Positions 55,405 through 63,835 of a stretch of DNA of 64,000 nucleotides are shown here, piece by piece. Origin of the DNA: Actinoplanes sandaracinus (lineage in GTDB: Bacteria > Actinomycetota > Actinomycetes > Mycobacteriales > Micromonosporaceae); NCBI RefSeq assembly GCF_030009775.1, contig NZ_JASCTH010000005.1, forward strand, positions 1 to 64,000. Reading direction: 5' to 3'. Within the stretch, counting starts at the first letter, position 1; every line of letters begins with the position of its first letter. The position numbers and the translations under genes were made by a program. The notes beneath the pieces were generated by a model, which saw nothing but the letters and a program-made list of their open reading frames with translations, did not search any database and was not told the origin of the DNA.

Positions 55405-55418
55405 GGGCCGTTCGGCCC
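55405..55418. promoter_or_regulatory. DosR-like box, GGGCC-GTTC-GGCCC
   Basis: Perfect arms and TTC core. It lies 65 bases upstream of the 38-residue peptide gene and between it and the divergent Acg-like gene. Confidence 0.6.
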
Positions 55419-55482
55419 TGCCGTCCACGCGACGGCGGTCGCGACGATGAGGACATCAACGATCGATGTGGAGGTGACGATC

Positions 55483-55599
55483 ATGTCATTCGTCATCATC
55501 GCCGTCCTGCTGCTCCTGGGCGTGCTCATCGTGGCCGGTCCGATGCTCGAGAACCTCATCGACCGGATCTGGCCGCCCCGAACCCGCCAGCACCGCTGA
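55483..55599 (+). CDS. 38-residue single-span membrane peptide
   Basis: A short gene with ATG at 55483 and GGAGG eight bases upstream. The product begins with one hydrophobic span (MSFVIIAVLLLLGVLIVAGP) and ends in a basic tail (RIWPPRTRQHR), so the C-terminus is probably in the cytoplasm or near lipid heads. It resembles known bacterial membrane micro-proteins in form only; no family is recognised. A perfect DosR-like box lies upstream and a second one right after its stop, so it belongs to the hypoxia unit. It may modulate a nearby membrane complex such as Nar or the DoxX-like protein; this is speculation. Confidence 0.65.
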   Translation: MSFVIIAVLLLLGVLIVAGPMLENLIDRIWPPRTRQHR

Positions 55600-55607
55600 G
55601 ATCACAC

Positions 55608-55621
55608 GGGACCTTCGTCCC
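55608..55621. promoter_or_regulatory. DosR-like box, GGGAC-CTTC-GTCCC
   Basis: Perfect 5-4-5 palindrome and the best example of the window's own consensus. It is 84 bases upstream of the DoxX-like gene. Confidence 0.68.
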
Positions 55622-55704
55622 GTCCAGATCAGGCAGATGGCCCCGGTATCCGCGCTCCTGACAGGTACAGGCTCAAGGCACAGACATCAATGAAGGAGGA
55701 CACC

Positions 55705-56295
55705 ATGACAACCATCGGACGGAACACCGCCGCTCAGCTGGAGCACGTCGAGGCGCCCGGCTCCATGCTCAGCAAGACCGCCGCGAGGGCGCTGGCCGTG
55801 CTGCGCATGTCCACCGGCTTCGTGTTCCTGTGGGCGTTCTTCGACAAGCTGTTCGGGTGGGGCTTCGCGACCACCGCGGAGCGCGCCTGGATCAACGGCG
55901 GCTCGCCCACCAAGGGCTTCCTCTCCGGCGTCGAGGTCGGCCCCGGCTGGCTGCAGACGTTCTTCCACGACATCGCCGGCGACCCGTGGGCCAACTGGCT
56001 GTTCATGCTGGGCCTGCTCGCCATCGGCCTGGCCTTCGTGCTGGGCATCGGCATGCGTCTCGCCGCCGGCGCCGGCGCGCTCATGATGGTCCTCATGTGG
56101 GCCGCCGAATGGCCGCTCGACAAGACCACCAGCGCGGGCGAGCCGAGCATGTCGACCAATCCGATCGTCGACTACCACATCATCTACGGCATCGCCGGCA
56201 TCGTCCTGGCGCTGGCCTACTCCGGCCACACGTGGGGCCTCGGCAAATGGTGGGCGTCCCTGCCCATCGTGCAGAAGAACCGCTGGCTCATCTGA
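55705..56295 (+). CDS. DoxX-like integral membrane protein
   Basis: The ATG at 55705 follows AAGGAGG by six bases; an ATG at 55690 is poorer. The 196-residue product has four or five spans (ALAVLRMSTGFVFLWAFFDK; NWLFMLGLLAIGLAFVLGIG; AGAGALMMVLMWAAEWPL; IIYGIAGIVLALAYSG) and a loop with GWLQTFFHDIAGDPWANW. This fits the DoxX/thiosulfate-quinone-oxidoreductase-like superfamily, members of which contact quinones or redox complexes. The exact activity is unknown. The perfect box upstream ties it to the hypoxia genes. Confidence 0.75.
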   Translation: MTTIGRNTAAQLEHVEAPGSMLSKTAARALAVLRMSTGFVFLWAFFDKLFGWGFATTAERAWINGGSPTKGFLSGVEVGPGWLQTFFHDIAGDPWANWLFMLGLLAIGLAFVLGIGMRLAAGAGALMMVLMWAAEWPLDKTTSAGEPSMSTNPIVDYHIIYGIAGIVLALAYSGHTWGLGKWWASLPIVQKNRWLI

Positions 56296-56428
56296 CGCCA
56301 TGCGTACTGTTCGACGGGACACCCTCGCCCGGCCGCGACCAGCGCGGCCGGGCGATCCGGCTTCTCCGGGCGAGTCATGGCGCGGCGCCAGCCGCCGGAT
56401 CGTCGCACCACCATCGGAGAGCGAGAAC

Positions 56429-58006
56429 TCAGCAGCCGATGTCGCGGTGGCGCAACCCGGCCCAACCCGCACCGACGACCGCCGCCGCGATCCCGGTCAG
56501 GATCAGCACGGGCAGGACGGCCGGATGGTCCAGCGGCACCTGCGGGGTGTGTGCGAACGGGGACGCCCGCCGCGACCATGCCGGCAGGTCGAAGGAGTCG
56601 GCGAAGAGCGCCACCACCGCGCAGTACCCGACCACCACCCAGGCCAGAACGGCGGACCATCGCGGCCACCACCCGATGGCCAGCGCCGCCACGGCGACCA
56701 CCGACCACACGGCCGGCAGCTGGTACAGCGCCACGCCGATCAAGCGAGGCACCTGGCCAGCGTCATCGACGGTCAGCCCGTACCCGGCGCCGGTGCCGGC
56801 GCCGGCCGCCAGCAGCACCAGCGCGCTACCGGCCAGCGCCACGCTGAGGTGGCCGCCCAGCCAGGCCAGCCGGCTGGTCGCGGTGGCCAGCACCGGCTCG
56901 GCACGGCCCGACGTCTCCTCGGCTCGCGCCCGTAGAGCGGCGGTCACCCCGTACGCGGCGGCGAGCAGCGCGCACATGCCGACGGTCAGCGCCAGGTACG
57001 CGTCGACGATGTCCGACGCGCCGCCCGGCAGGAACTCGGCCACCGCGGGGTTGTCCCGGACGTAGCTCTGGATGCTGTCGCCGATCGACCCGTACGCGAC
57101 GCCCAGCAACGCCAGGCCGACCACCCAGCCGGTCAGCGCGCCCCGCTGCAGCCGCCAGGCGAGGGCGTACGCGTTGCGCAGCGACCGGCCGGCGGTGGCC
57201 CGTCCGAGCCGTGGCGGCACCAGGCCCGCGCCGAAGTCGCGCCGCTGTTGCAGCGCCACCGCGCCCGCGAGGAGCAGCACGGCGGCGGCCACCGGCAGCA
57301 GCAGCGGCCACCACCGGTCGCCGGTGTATGGAAAGGTCCGCTGGCCCCAGCCGATGGGTGAGGCCCAGGACAGGGCGCCGTCGCCGGTGTCGCCCGCGGC
57401 CCGCAGCGCGTACGCGGCGCCGAGCACCGACGCGACCGACCCGTAGACCGCACGGGGGCTCTCGAACACCTGCGCCGCGACGGCGGTCAGGGCCGTGAAG
57501 GTCAGCCCGACGGTCGCGATGCCGGCGCCGAACAGCACCGACCCCGCGGCCGGCAGCCCGGTGCCGGCGGCCGCGGCCAGCACCAGGACGCCGACGATCA
57601 CGTCGGCCAGCGCGGCGACGGCCACGGCGGCCGCGAGCGGGGCGTGCCGGCCGACCCGGGCCGACCTGAGCAGTTCCGCCCGGCCGGTCTCCTCGTCGGT
57701 ACGGGTGTGACGGCCGACGAGAAACATGCTCATCAACGCGACCACGATCGCGGCGAAGGCGAATATCTCGAAGACCACCTCGCCGCCGATCGAGGTGAGC
57801 AACTCGGGCGGACCGCTCATCGCGATCACCGCGGTGTTGCCGCCGACGGTCCGGCGCAGGTTGGCCAGGCCCTCGGGAGTGCCGTACAGGTTCTGGCTCT
57901 GCGTCGACTGGATCAGCACGAGCACCGTGACGCCGAGCAGCCACCACGGCAGCGCGAACCGTTCCCGGCGGAGCATGAACCGGGCCAGGCCCACCGCCCC
58001 GGTCAC
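56429..58006 (-). CDS. ABC-2 type exporter permease
   Basis: The 525-residue protein has about 12 spans in two similar halves, as in large actinobacterial ABC-2 exporters. The first span is [20 protein letters not shown]; the second half begins near [20 protein letters not shown]. The GTG start at 58006 overlaps the stop of the ATPase gene by four bases. With that ATPase it would export a drug or lipid. Such pairs often confer self-resistance or tolerance, but the substrate is unknown. No DosR-like box was found for this operon. Confidence 0.85.
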   Translation of the reverse strand: MTGAVGLARFMLRRERFALPWWLLGVTVLVLIQSTQSQNLYGTPEGLANLRRTVGGNTAVIAMSGPPELLTSIGGEVVFEIFAFAAIVVALMSMFLVGRHTRTDEETGRAELLRSARVGRHAPLAAAVAVAALADVIVGVLVLAAAAGTGLPAAGSVLFGAGIATVGLTFTALTAVAAQVFESPRAVYGSVASVLGAAYALRAAGDTGDGALSWASPIGWGQRTFPYTGDRWWPLLLPVAAAVLLLAGAVALQQRRDFGAGLVPPRLGRATAGRSLRNAYALAWRLQRGALTGWVVGLALLGVAYGSIGDSIQSYVRDNPAVAEFLPGGASDIVDAYLALTVGMCALLAAAYGVTAALRARAEETSGRAEPVLATATSRLAWLGGHLSVALAGSALVLLAAGAGTGAGYGLTVDDAGQVPRLIGVALYQLPAVWSVVAVAALAIGWWPRWSAVLAWVVVGYCAVVALFADSFDLPAWSRRASPFAHTPQVPLDHPAVLPVLILTGIAAAVVGAGWAGLRHRDIGC

Positions 58007-58908
58007 GAGCCGTTCCGCTCGCCGTAGTGGCGCAGGAACAGTTCCTCCAGCGTGGGAGGGGTGCTGGTCAGGCTGCGGACGCCGAGCGGGGCGAGCCGCC
58101 GCACGACGGTGTCCAGTTGGGCGGTGTCCACGTCGAAGCGGGCGTGCCCGTTCTCCATCACCACGTCGTGGACGCCCGGCAAGGCGTCCAGCCCGGTCAG
58201 CGGCCGCACGGTCTCCACCGTGATCGAGGTACGGGTGAGATGTCGCAGCTCGGCGAGCGTGCCTGACTCCACGGTCCGGCCGAGCCGGATGATGCTCACC
58301 CGGTCGCAGAGCGCCTCCACCTCGGCCAGGATGTGGCTGGACAACAGCACCGTACGCCCCTGACGCTTGACCTCCCGGATGCATTGCTGGAAGGCCGACT
58401 CCATCAGCGGGTCCAGACCGGCCGTCGGCTCGTCCAGCAGCAGCAGCTCCACGTCGGAGGCGAGCGCCGCGATCAGCGCGACCTTCTGCCGGTTGCCCTT
58501 GGAGTAGGCGCGGGCCTTCTTCCGCGGGTCCAGATCGAACCGGTCCAGCAGTTCGTCGCGCCGGCGGCGGTCGAGGCCGCCGCGCATCCGGCCGAGCAGG
58601 TCGATGACCTCGCCACCGCTGATGTTGGGCCACAGCGTGACGTCGCCCGGAACGTAGGCGAGGCGGGCGTGCAGGGCGACCGCGTCCCGCCACGGGTCGC
58701 CGCCGAGCATCCGCACCTGGCCGCTGTCCGGACGCAGCAGGCCGAGCAGGACCCGGATGGTGGTCGTCTTCCCGCTGCCATTGGGCCCCAGGAACGCGTG
58801 CACCTCACCGGGCCGCACCATTAGATCGAGCCCGTCGAGGGCCCGGGTCGCGCCGAACGACTTGGTCAGAGAGGTGATTGAGATGGTGGCGTCGCCGGGC
58901 ACGGTCAT
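58003..58908 (-). CDS. ABC transporter ATP-binding protein
   Basis: The 301-residue ATPase has all motifs: Walker [11 protein letters not shown] (near residue 39), signature [11 protein letters not shown], Walker [14 protein letters not shown] and the His switch LSSHIL. A C-terminal DrrA-type domain of about 80 residues follows ([20 protein letters not shown]). It powers the permease encoded downstream, with which it overlaps. The ATG at 58908 follows GAGGAGACG. The family handles antibiotics such as daunorubicin in other actinobacteria; here the substrate is unknown. Confidence 0.9.
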   Translation of the reverse strand: MTVPGDATISITSLTKSFGATRALDGLDLMVRPGEVHAFLGPNGSGKTTTIRVLLGLLRPDSGQVRMLGGDPWRDAVALHARLAYVPGDVTLWPNISGGEVIDLLGRMRGGLDRRRRDELLDRFDLDPRKKARAYSKGNRQKVALIAALASDVELLLLDEPTAGLDPLMESAFQQCIREVKRQGRTVLLSSHILAEVEALCDRVSIIRLGRTVESGTLAELRHLTRTSITVETVRPLTGLDALPGVHDVVMENGHARFDVDTAQLDTVVRRLAPLGVRSLTSTPPTLEELFLRHYGERNGS

Positions 58909-58954
58909 GACTCGTCTCCTCGGTCACCTCATCGATGGCTGCCGGGTTCCTCCA

Positions 58955-59632
58955 TCATCCATCGCCGGACCCGTCCCGGCGCGACAGACCGGAAGTCTCC
59001 CGTCGAACCGCGGTCTGCTCGCTCGGCGGCACCGTACGTTCGGCGCGTTCTTTGATGCCGAGCAGCATCCGCCTTTCCATGATCAAGCTGCCGGGTTCCA
59101 TGACGAGCCGGGTGACGATCCTGGCCGGCCACGAGGCTGTGGGAGCGGCGATGCGGTTTCGGCTGACCAGGCGCGTGTACGCCCCCTCCGGGTGAAGGCG
59201 GAACGTCCAGACCCAGTCGCCGTCCTCGGAGCGGAAGCTCAGGGTCTGTTCCGGTTCGCAGATCTCGACGCGCATGCCGGGCCCGTCCGGCCCGAGGGGC
59301 AGCACGTCACCGACGGCGAGGTGCTGGAACCGCGGCAGGATCTCGTCGGCGCTGTGCATGCCGAGACCGAGCAGGTTCTCGATCCAGTCGTAGGTGTAGG
59401 CGCCGCCGCGGCCGCTGCCCATCTGGACCAACCAGGGCCAGACCGCTGCCGGCGGGGCGTCGACGGTGACGGCGCGGGTGGACTGCAGGTCCGGTTCGAG
59501 GAGCAACTCGTCGCCGGCCAGTGGGCCCGTCGCCTCTTCCGGCGTGGCGCCCCAGGTGAGATACCACCGGCGGGCGGGCGGCGAGTACGCCGCGACCGCC
59601 ACGCCGGCGGCGATGATCCAGGAGAGTCTCAT
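58955..59632 (-). CDS. SRPBCC-like membrane-anchored protein, paralogue 2
   Basis: The 225-residue protein has an N-terminal hydrophobic segment (RLSWIIAAGVAVAAYSPPAR) and a core like that of the protein at 28395-29045 ([20 protein letters not shown], then [20 protein letters not shown] and [16 protein letters not shown]). The shared [15 protein letters not shown] block is strongly conserved between the two and may be the functional part. The start overlaps the stop of the alcohol dehydrogenase gene by four bases. It is thus part of that operon and under the box at 60733. The ligand is unknown; the anchor suggests work at the membrane. Confidence 0.72.
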   Translation of the reverse strand: MRLSWIIAAGVAVAAYSPPARRWYLTWGATPEEATGPLAGDELLLEPDLQSTRAVTVDAPPAAVWPWLVQMGSGRGGAYTYDWIENLLGLGMHSADEILPRFQHLAVGDVLPLGPDGPGMRVEICEPEQTLSFRSEDGDWVWTFRLHPEGAYTRLVSRNRIAAPTASWPARIVTRLVMEPGSLIMERRMLLGIKERAERTVPPSEQTAVRRETSGLSRRDGSGDG

Positions 59633-60669
59633 CGCGACAGGACCACCTTGAGCGCTCCGGTGCGGATCGGGTCGGCGAAGACGTCGTACGCCTCGGTGAA
59701 CTCGTCGAGACCGAACCGGTGGGTGACCATGTGCCCGAGATCGAGTTGCCCGGCGACGAGCATGCCGAGCAGCTTCGGTGTGGAGCACGTGTCGACCAGG
59801 CCGGTGGTGATGGTGATGTTGCGGATCCACAGGTCTTCCAGGTGCAGGGTGGCCGGCTTGCCGTGCACGCCGATGTTGGCGATGTGCCCGCCGGCGCGCA
59901 CCAGCGCGGTGCACAGTTCGAAGGTCTGCGGTGTCCCGACGGCCTCCATCACCACGTCGGCGCCGAGTCCGCCGGTCAGGGCCCGCACGGTGGTGAGCGG
60001 GTCGTCCGCGCCGGCCAGCACAGTGGTGTCCGCGCCGAACATCTTCGCCGCCTGCAGCCGGCTGGCGGCCTTGTCGACCACCACGATGTGCGCGGGCGAG
60101 TAGAGCCGTGCGGTGACGACGGCGGCGAGCCCGATCGGGCCGGCGCCGACTACCACGACGGTGTCGCCGGGCTGGACCCGGCCGTTGAGCACGCCGACCT
60201 CGTACGAGGTGGGCAGGATGTCGGCCAGCAGCACGGCCGCCTCGTCGCTGACCTGTTCCGGCAGCTTGTAGGTGGACAGGTCGGCGAACGGGATCCGGGC
60301 GTACTCGGACTGCACGCCGTCGACCAGGTGGCCGAGGATCCAGCCGCCACCGCCGAGGCATTGTCCGTAGCCGCCTTCCCGGCAGAACCGGCAGATGCCG
60401 CAGGCCGAGATGCACGAGGCCAGCACCCGGTCGCCGGCGGTCAGGCCGGTCACTCCGCTGCCGGTTTCGACGACGGTGCCGACCGCTTCGTGGCCGAGGA
60501 CCCGGCCGGCCGGCACCTCGGGCACGTCACCGCCGAGGATGTGCAGGTCGGTGCCGCAGATCGTGACGGCATCGACCTGGATCACCGCGTCTCGTGGTTC
60601 CTGGATTACCGGGTCGGGGATCTCGGTCCACGTTCTGACTCCCGGTCCGCCGTACACCAGTCCCTTCAT
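59629..60669 (-). CDS. Zinc-dependent alcohol dehydrogenase family protein
   Basis: The 346-residue medium-chain dehydrogenase has catalytic zinc ligands in TICGTDLHIL and LGHEAVG, the structural zinc Cys set CGICRFCREGGYGQC and the NAD-binding GAGPIGLAAV. Substrate class is uncertain: the sequence is nearer to isopropanol, threonine or glutathione-independent formaldehyde dehydrogenases than to the AdhA-type enzyme at 30035. The ATG at 60669 follows GGAGGG. The DosR-like box at 60733 lies 64 bases upstream and is shared with ppdK. It could reduce aldehydes or ketones in fermentation. Confidence 0.87.
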   Translation of the reverse strand: MKGLVYGGPGVRTWTEIPDPVIQEPRDAVIQVDAVTICGTDLHILGGDVPEVPAGRVLGHEAVGTVVETGSGVTGLTAGDRVLASCISACGICRFCREGGYGQCLGGGGWILGHLVDGVQSEYARIPFADLSTYKLPEQVSDEAAVLLADILPTSYEVGVLNGRVQPGDTVVVVGAGPIGLAAVVTARLYSPAHIVVVDKAASRLQAAKMFGADTTVLAGADDPLTTVRALTGGLGADVVMEAVGTPQTFELCTALVRAGGHIANIGVHGKPATLHLEDLWIRNITITTGLVDTCSTPKLLGMLVAGQLDLGHMVTHRFGLDEFTEAYDVFADPIRTGALKVVLSR

Positions 60670-60732
60670 GGCGCCCCTCCTCACATCGATGGGTCCTGGT
60701 TCCACACTCGTCCGCCGGCCGCCGGTCCGGCA

Positions 60733-60746
60733 GGGACGTTCGGCCC
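60733..60746. promoter_or_regulatory. DosR-like box, GGGAC-GTTC-GGCCC
   Basis: Both half-sites and the TTC core are intact. It sits between the divergent alcohol dehydrogenase (64 bases) and ppdK (75 bases) starts and may activate both. Confidence 0.62.
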
Positions 60747-60820
60747 TACTCGGCGGGCCGGGCGCAGGTCTACCAACGAAGAGAGAGGACTGACCGCGGG
60801 CCACGGAGGGCGAGGATCGG

Positions 60821-63481
60821 ATGTCCAGGTATGTGTACGACTTCATCGAGGGCAACAAGGATCTTAAAGATCTGCTCGGCGGTAAGGGCGCCAACCTGGC
60901 CGAGATGACCCGGATGGGTCTGCCCGTTCCGCCCGGCTTCACCATCAGCACCGAGGCGTGCCGGGCATACCTGCGTGCCGGGTCGATGCCGGCCGGGCTC
61001 CTCGACGAGGTCGAGCAGCATCTGCGGATGGTTCAGGAGCGGATGGGCAAAGCGCTGGGCGCCGCCGACAACCCGCTGTTGTTGTCGGTGCGATCCGGGG
61101 GAAAGTTCTCGATGCCCGGCATGATGGAGACGATCCTCGACATCGGGCTCAACGACAGCAGCGTGGCCGGGCTCGCCCGGCAGAGCGGCGACGAGCGCTT
61201 CGCGTGGGACTCGTACCGGCGGTTGATCCAGATGTTCGGCAAGACCGTGTTCGGCGTACCCGGCGAGCAGTTCGAGGCCGAACTCGCTGCGGCTCGTACG
61301 GCCGCGGGTGTGCGGTCGGACGCTGACCTGACCGCCGCGCAGTTGCGGGACGTCGTCGGCGCATACAAGAAGGTGTTTCACGCGCACACCGGCCGTGATT
61401 TCCCGCAGGCGCCGCACGAGCAACTGTTCCTGGCCATCGGCTCGGTCTTCACGTCCTGGAACGCCGAACGGGCGGTCCTCTACCGGCGGCAGGAACGCAT
61501 CCCGCACGACCTGGGCACCGCGGTGAACGTCATGGCGATGGTCTTCGGCAACCACGGCGGCGACTCCGGCACCGGGGTGGCGTTCACCCGTGACCCGGCC
61601 ACCGGGCGGCGCGGTGCCTACGGCGACTACCTGCGCAACGCCCAGGGCGAGGACGTCGTGGCCGGGATACGCAACACGATGAGCCTCGACGATCTGGCCG
61701 GCATCGACCCGAGGTCCCACCGGGAGCTGCTGTCGATCATGGAACGGCTGGAGCAGCGTTACCGGGACCTGTGCGACATCGAGTTCACCATCGAGAACGG
61801 CAAGCTGTGGATGCTGCAGACCCGGGTCGGCAAACGCACCCCGGCCGCCGCGTTCGTCATCGCCGGGCAACTCGTCGACGAGGGTGCCATCACCCTCGAC
61901 GAGGCCCTGCAGCGGGTCACCGGCGAGCAGCTCGCTCACCTGATGTTCCCGAGCTTCGACACGGCGGCCGCCCCCGAACCACTGGCCACCGGGGTGCCCG
62001 CTTCCCCGGGCGCGGCCGTGGGTGCGGTCGTCTTCGACTCCGCCGCCGCTGCCGCCGCGACCGGGCCGGTCATCCTGGTCCGCCGGGAGACGAACCCCGA
62101 TGATCTGCCCGGCATGATCGCCGCGCAGGGCATCCTGACCAGCCGGGGCGGCAAGACGTCGCACGCCGCCGTGGTCGCCCGAGGTATGGGCAAGACCTGT
62201 GTCTGCGGCGCGGAGGACCTCGACATCGGCGAAGACTCGTTCACCGTCCACGGGCAGGTCGTCAAGGCCGGGGACATCATCTCCGTCGACGGCACCAGCG
62301 GACGTGTCTACGCCGGAGCGGTGCCCGTACGGCCTTCCCCCGTGGTCCGGTACTTCGAGGGGGAGCTGTCGCCGGCCGGCGATTCGCTGCTGTCCGCGGT
62401 CCAGCGGCTGCTGAGGCACGCCGATCATGTCGCACGGCTGGGTGTGCACGCGAACGCCGACACCGGGCCGGACGCCGCGCGGGCCCGGCGGTTCGGCGCG
62501 ACCGGGGTGGGCCTGTGCCGTACCGAGCACATGTTCCTCGGCGACCGCCGGGTGCTGGTCGAACGGCTGATCCTCGCCGACGGCGACACCGAACGGCGGG
62601 CCGCGCTCGCGGCGCTGCTGCCGCTGCAGCGCGCCGACTTCATCGAACTGTTCACCGCGATGGACGGCCTGCCGGTGACGATCCGGCTGATCGACCCGCC
62701 ACTGCACGAGTTCCTGCCCCCGTTGGAGGAACTGACCGCCCGCGTCGCCCGCGCCGAAGCGCTCGGCGACGATCCCGGACACGACGCGACCCTGCTGACG
62801 GCCGTCCGCCGCATGCACGAGTCCAACCCCATGCTGGGGCTGCGGGGCGTACGCCTCGGGCTGGTCGTGCCCGGCCTCTTCGCCATGCAGGTCCGGGCCA
62901 TCGCGGAGGCCGCCGCGGCGCGGGTCGCCGCCGGCGGCGACCCGCGCCCGGAGATCATGGTCCCGCTGGTCGGCGCGGTTCAAGAACTCGAGGTGGTACG
63001 GGCGGAGGCCGCGTCGGTGCTCGCCGAGGTCGGCGGGGCGCCGCCGATCCGGATCGGCACCATGATCGAGGTCCCGCGCGCCGCCCTCACCGCCGGCCAG
63101 ATCGCCGAACACGCCGACTTCTTCTCCTTCGGCACCAACGACCTGACCCAGATGACCTGGGGGTTCTCCCGCGACGACGTCGAAGGCGCATTCTTCGGCA
63201 GATACCTGGAACGGGGCATCTTCGCCGCGTCGCCGTTCGAGACCCTCGACACCGGTGGCGTCGGTGAACTCGTCCGCACCGCTATCGAACGCGGCCGGGC
63301 CACCCACCCCGGCCTGGTCACCGGAGTCTGCGGGGAACACGGCGGCGATCCCGCCTCGATCCGCTTCTTCCACGACGCCGGACTCGACTACGTCTCCTGC
63401 TCACCCTTCCGGGTGCCGATCGCCCGCCTCGAAGCCGGCCGGGCCGCGACCACCGAGGCCGCCGCCTCGGACAGCAGATAG
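60821..63481 (+). CDS. ppdK: Pyruvate, phosphate dikinase
   Basis: The 886-residue enzyme interconverts pyruvate, ATP and phosphate with PEP, AMP and pyrophosphate. It has an N-terminal ATP-binding domain (GGKGANLAEMTRMGLPVPPG near residues 22-41), a central phospho-His domain (TSRGGKTSHAAVVARGMGKT) and a C-terminal PEP domain (GVCGEHGGDPASIRFFHDAG with the catalytic Cys). All key residues are there and the length is normal. The ATG at 60821 is preceded by GAGG. In low oxygen the enzyme could save ATP by using pyrophosphate or make PEP from pyruvate. It shares a DosR-like box with the divergent dehydrogenase. Confidence 0.93.
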   Translation: MSRYVYDFIEGNKDLKDLLGGKGANLAEMTRMGLPVPPGFTISTEACRAYLRAGSMPAGLLDEVEQHLRMVQERMGKALGAADNPLLLSVRSGGKFSMPGMMETILDIGLNDSSVAGLARQSGDERFAWDSYRRLIQMFGKTVFGVPGEQFEAELAAARTAAGVRSDADLTAAQLRDVVGAYKKVFHAHTGRDFPQAPHEQLFLAIGSVFTSWNAERAVLYRRQERIPHDLGTAVNVMAMVFGNHGGDSGTGVAFTRDPATGRRGAYGDYLRNAQGEDVVAGIRNTMSLDDLAGIDPRSHRELLSIMERLEQRYRDLCDIEFTIENGKLWMLQTRVGKRTPAAAFVIAGQLVDEGAITLDEALQRVTGEQLAHLMFPSFDTAAAPEPLATGVPASPGAAVGAVVFDSAAAAAATGPVILVRRETNPDDLPGMIAAQGILTSRGGKTSHAAVVARGMGKTCVCGAEDLDIGEDSFTVHGQVVKAGDIISVDGTSGRVYAGAVPVRPSPVVRYFEGELSPAGDSLLSAVQRLLRHADHVARLGVHANADTGPDAARARRFGATGVGLCRTEHMFLGDRRVLVERLILADGDTERRAALAALLPLQRADFIELFTAMDGLPVTIRLIDPPLHEFLPPLEELTARVARAEALGDDPGHDATLLTAVRRMHESNPMLGLRGVRLGLVVPGLFAMQVRAIAEAAAARVAAGGDPRPEIMVPLVGAVQELEVVRAEAASVLAEVGGAPPIRIGTMIEVPRAALTAGQIAEHADFFSFGTNDLTQMTWGFSRDDVEGAFFGRYLERGIFAASPFETLDTGGVGELVRTAIERGRATHPGLVTGVCGEHGGDPASIRFFHDAGLDYVSCSPFRVPIARLEAGRAATTEAAASDSR

Positions 63482-63490
63482 GAGAACGCC

Positions 63491-63835
63491 ATGACCACCA
63501 CCTTCGACGGGCGGCCCGATCTGGTCACCGTCCGCTCCGGACAGCGCGAGATCGGGGTGTACGCCATCGGCGCCGACCGGACCCGGTTCGTGCCCGCCGT
63601 CGATGTCACCGCCATCGTGCTCGCCGCACTGGCGAGCACGGTCCTCACCGCGACGGCCCTGGCCATCGCCGCCGCGATGCGCCGACAGCCGGCCGTCGGC
63701 ACCGTGACCATGGGCCCCGGCGGGTGGGTCAGCATCAAACGCGCTGCCTGCCCGCCACTGCGCGGCGCGGCATCACCGCCGCGGCCGTGGTGGGCGCACG
63801 CGTTGCGGGCACACCGCCTGGTCGTTCAGCGATGA
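63491..63835 (+). CDS. Hypothetical single-span membrane protein
   Basis: The gene starts nine bases after the ppdK stop with AGGAGA as ribosome binding site, so it is in the ppdK operon. The 114-residue product has one span (DVTAIVLAALASTVLTATAL) and a short C-terminal part (GTVTMGPGGWVSIKRA) that runs into an Arg/Pro-rich, possibly non-native end. No family is recognised. The remaining 165 bases of the window show no supported gene. Confidence 0.6.
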   Translation: MTTTFDGRPDLVTVRSGQREIGVYAIGADRTRFVPAVDVTAIVLAALASTVLTATALAIAAAMRRQPAVGTVTMGPGGWVSIKRAACPPLRGAASPPRPWWAHALRAHRLVVQR

